From the NCBI GenBank assembly GCA_029776205.1, contig JAKOTQ010000081.1, positions 1 through 64,000 of the forward strand: a stretch of DNA of 64,000 nucleotides, in the 5' to 3' direction. Positions within the stretch are counted from its first letter, which is position 1, and each line of letters starts with the position of its first letter. Positions 63,339 to 64,000 of the stretch are shown piece after piece. Both the position numbers and the translations under genes were made by a program. The notes beneath the pieces were generated by a model. It did not search any database, was not told the DNA's origin, and saw only the letters and a program-made list of their open reading frames with translations. The stretch is from Bacillota bacterium. Its GTDB lineage: Bacteria; Bacillota; UBA4882; UBA8346.

Positions 63339-64000
63339 TTAAATTCCCCCTGTTTTATCTGTTTTAGCAACTTCCGTAATAAACGGATGATTGGCTTCGT
63401 CAAACATTTGAATTTCATCAAGGGTTAATGTTTTTTGGTTTTTCTTTATATATCCCAAAAGCGCCTGAGTTTCTTCATTTATCTTCCGTTCGCAAATTGG
63501 ACAGTAAACAAAAGACGGTTCGATCACAGCTTGGCAAGACTGGCAGCGATGGCCGCCTTCCTTAAGTAATCGTTGTTGATAAGCAAGTACTCGCCTCATG
63601 GTTTGTCCAAACACTTGAGCTAATTCAGGATCTTTAATATTTTCCAAACACTCGTTTATTTTCTGTTGTTCACGCTCATCCAAACATAGATCAACTGCAT
63701 GATCCCCATTATCCTGAGAAGCAGATTTGGTATTAATAGTCCCTATTTTAACTTTAATTCCTTTTAAAACATCCCGACCTAATACGGTTTGGTATTTTTT
63801 TAAAATATCCGGGCATAACAGCGATAATTGATGGGCTAAGGAAGGATTATCTGTTTGAACATACAAATATCCGTTCCGGAAAAATACCGCTTCGGTTTTG
63901 GAAGCGATCTCCGATCCCACAATACGCGGCCAATAGTAAATTGACAACTCCCCTTGAAGTCGTTTCCATCCGCCGCTTTTGCGAAAATACTGTTCAATAA
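63339..64000 (-). CDS. DciA-like (DUF721) protein with a C-terminal zinc ribbon, 5' end outside the window
   Basis: The frame is open to the right edge (reading EQYFRKSGGWKRLQGELSIY just after the edge), so the N-terminus is missing; about 220 residues are in view. The first part, SIYYWPRIVGSEIASKTEAV with LYVQTDNPSLAHQLSLL, is the DUF721/DciA fold, associated with replicative helicase loading in bacteria that lack DnaC. The C-terminal half has a helical linker and a zinc ribbon with two CxxC pairs (RCQSCQAVIEPSFVYCPICE). Its stop meets the remB start. Position next to gyrB near oriC fits the family. The helicase-loader role is an inference in Firmicutes, which usually have DnaI/DnaB. Confidence 0.75.
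   Translation of the reverse strand, partial: IEQYFRKSGGWKRLQGELSIYYWPRIVGSEIASKTEAVFFRNGYLYVQTDNPSLAHQLSLLCPDILKKYQTVLGRDVLKGIKVKIGTINTKSASQDNGDHAVDLCLDEREQQKINECLENIKDPELAQVFGQTMRRVLAYQQRLLKEGGHRCQSCQAVIEPSFVYCPICERKINEETQALLGYIKKNQKTLTLDEIQMFDEANHPFITEVAKTDKTGGI

Overview
The window looks like the chromosome of a spore-forming Firmicute (Bacillota) that probably has an outer membrane. Sporulation is supported by spoVG, spoVT, a SPOCS (DUF3794) protein and promoters matching SigH and SigG consensus. The outer membrane is inferred from an inverse autotransporter (intimin/invasin-type) protein at 24738-28256 and a beta-barrel-like remnant at 38496-40076. Together these suggest a diderm Firmicute lineage such as Limnochordia/Hydrogenispora relatives; the lineage name is an inference.

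Right part (40.2-64 kb, nearly all on the minus strand): the conserved origin-proximal core seen around oriC in Bacillus-like genomes. In transcription order from the right edge it runs dciA-like (cut by the edge), remB, gyrB, PHP phosphatase, tadA, two tRNA-Ser genes, a minimal SUF pair (sufC/sufB-like), SRP RNA, ispE, a GntR regulator, a nucleotidyltransferase, spoVG, tRNA-Gln, glmU, pth, a mini PrsW-like protein, mfd, spoVT, a methyltransferase, an HtrA protease and rlmH. A PL9 pectate-lyase-like lipoprotein gene with an N-terminal frameshift is inserted on the plus strand.

Middle part (20-40 kb): accessory surface and regulatory DNA. It holds a frameshifted AgrC/AgrA-like two-component pair, a lipoprotein and the large inverse autotransporter that share the same small beta-sandwich repeat, then a plus-strand cluster that looks devoted to the spore or cell surface (triple lectin-like repeat protein, TasA/camelysin-like protein, two related GT-B glycosyltransferases, a GT-A glycosyltransferase and a SPOCS protein). 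After it come an AT-rich SEC-C/nuclease-like gene, a DUF2225 gene and a 5'-truncated beta-barrel gene.

Left part (0-20 kb): two decayed genes (one with two in-frame TAG codons), a redox/sensing module (CcdA, an exported CGLC-motif protein, histidine kinase and response regulator) with a matched operator in two promoters, ndk, a MATE exporter, and a nine-kilobase amino-sugar operon. The operon encodes a LacI regulator, nagB, an M48-like pseudoprotease, a sodium-solute symporter, an AGE-family epimerase, a ceramidase-like hydrolase, a SIS protein and nagA. Three copies of a near-palindromic operator lie upstream.

Recurring themes: frameshifts at homopolymer runs occur only in accessory genes; one dispersed hairpin repeat occurs three times in the left half; and several promoters can be read directly.
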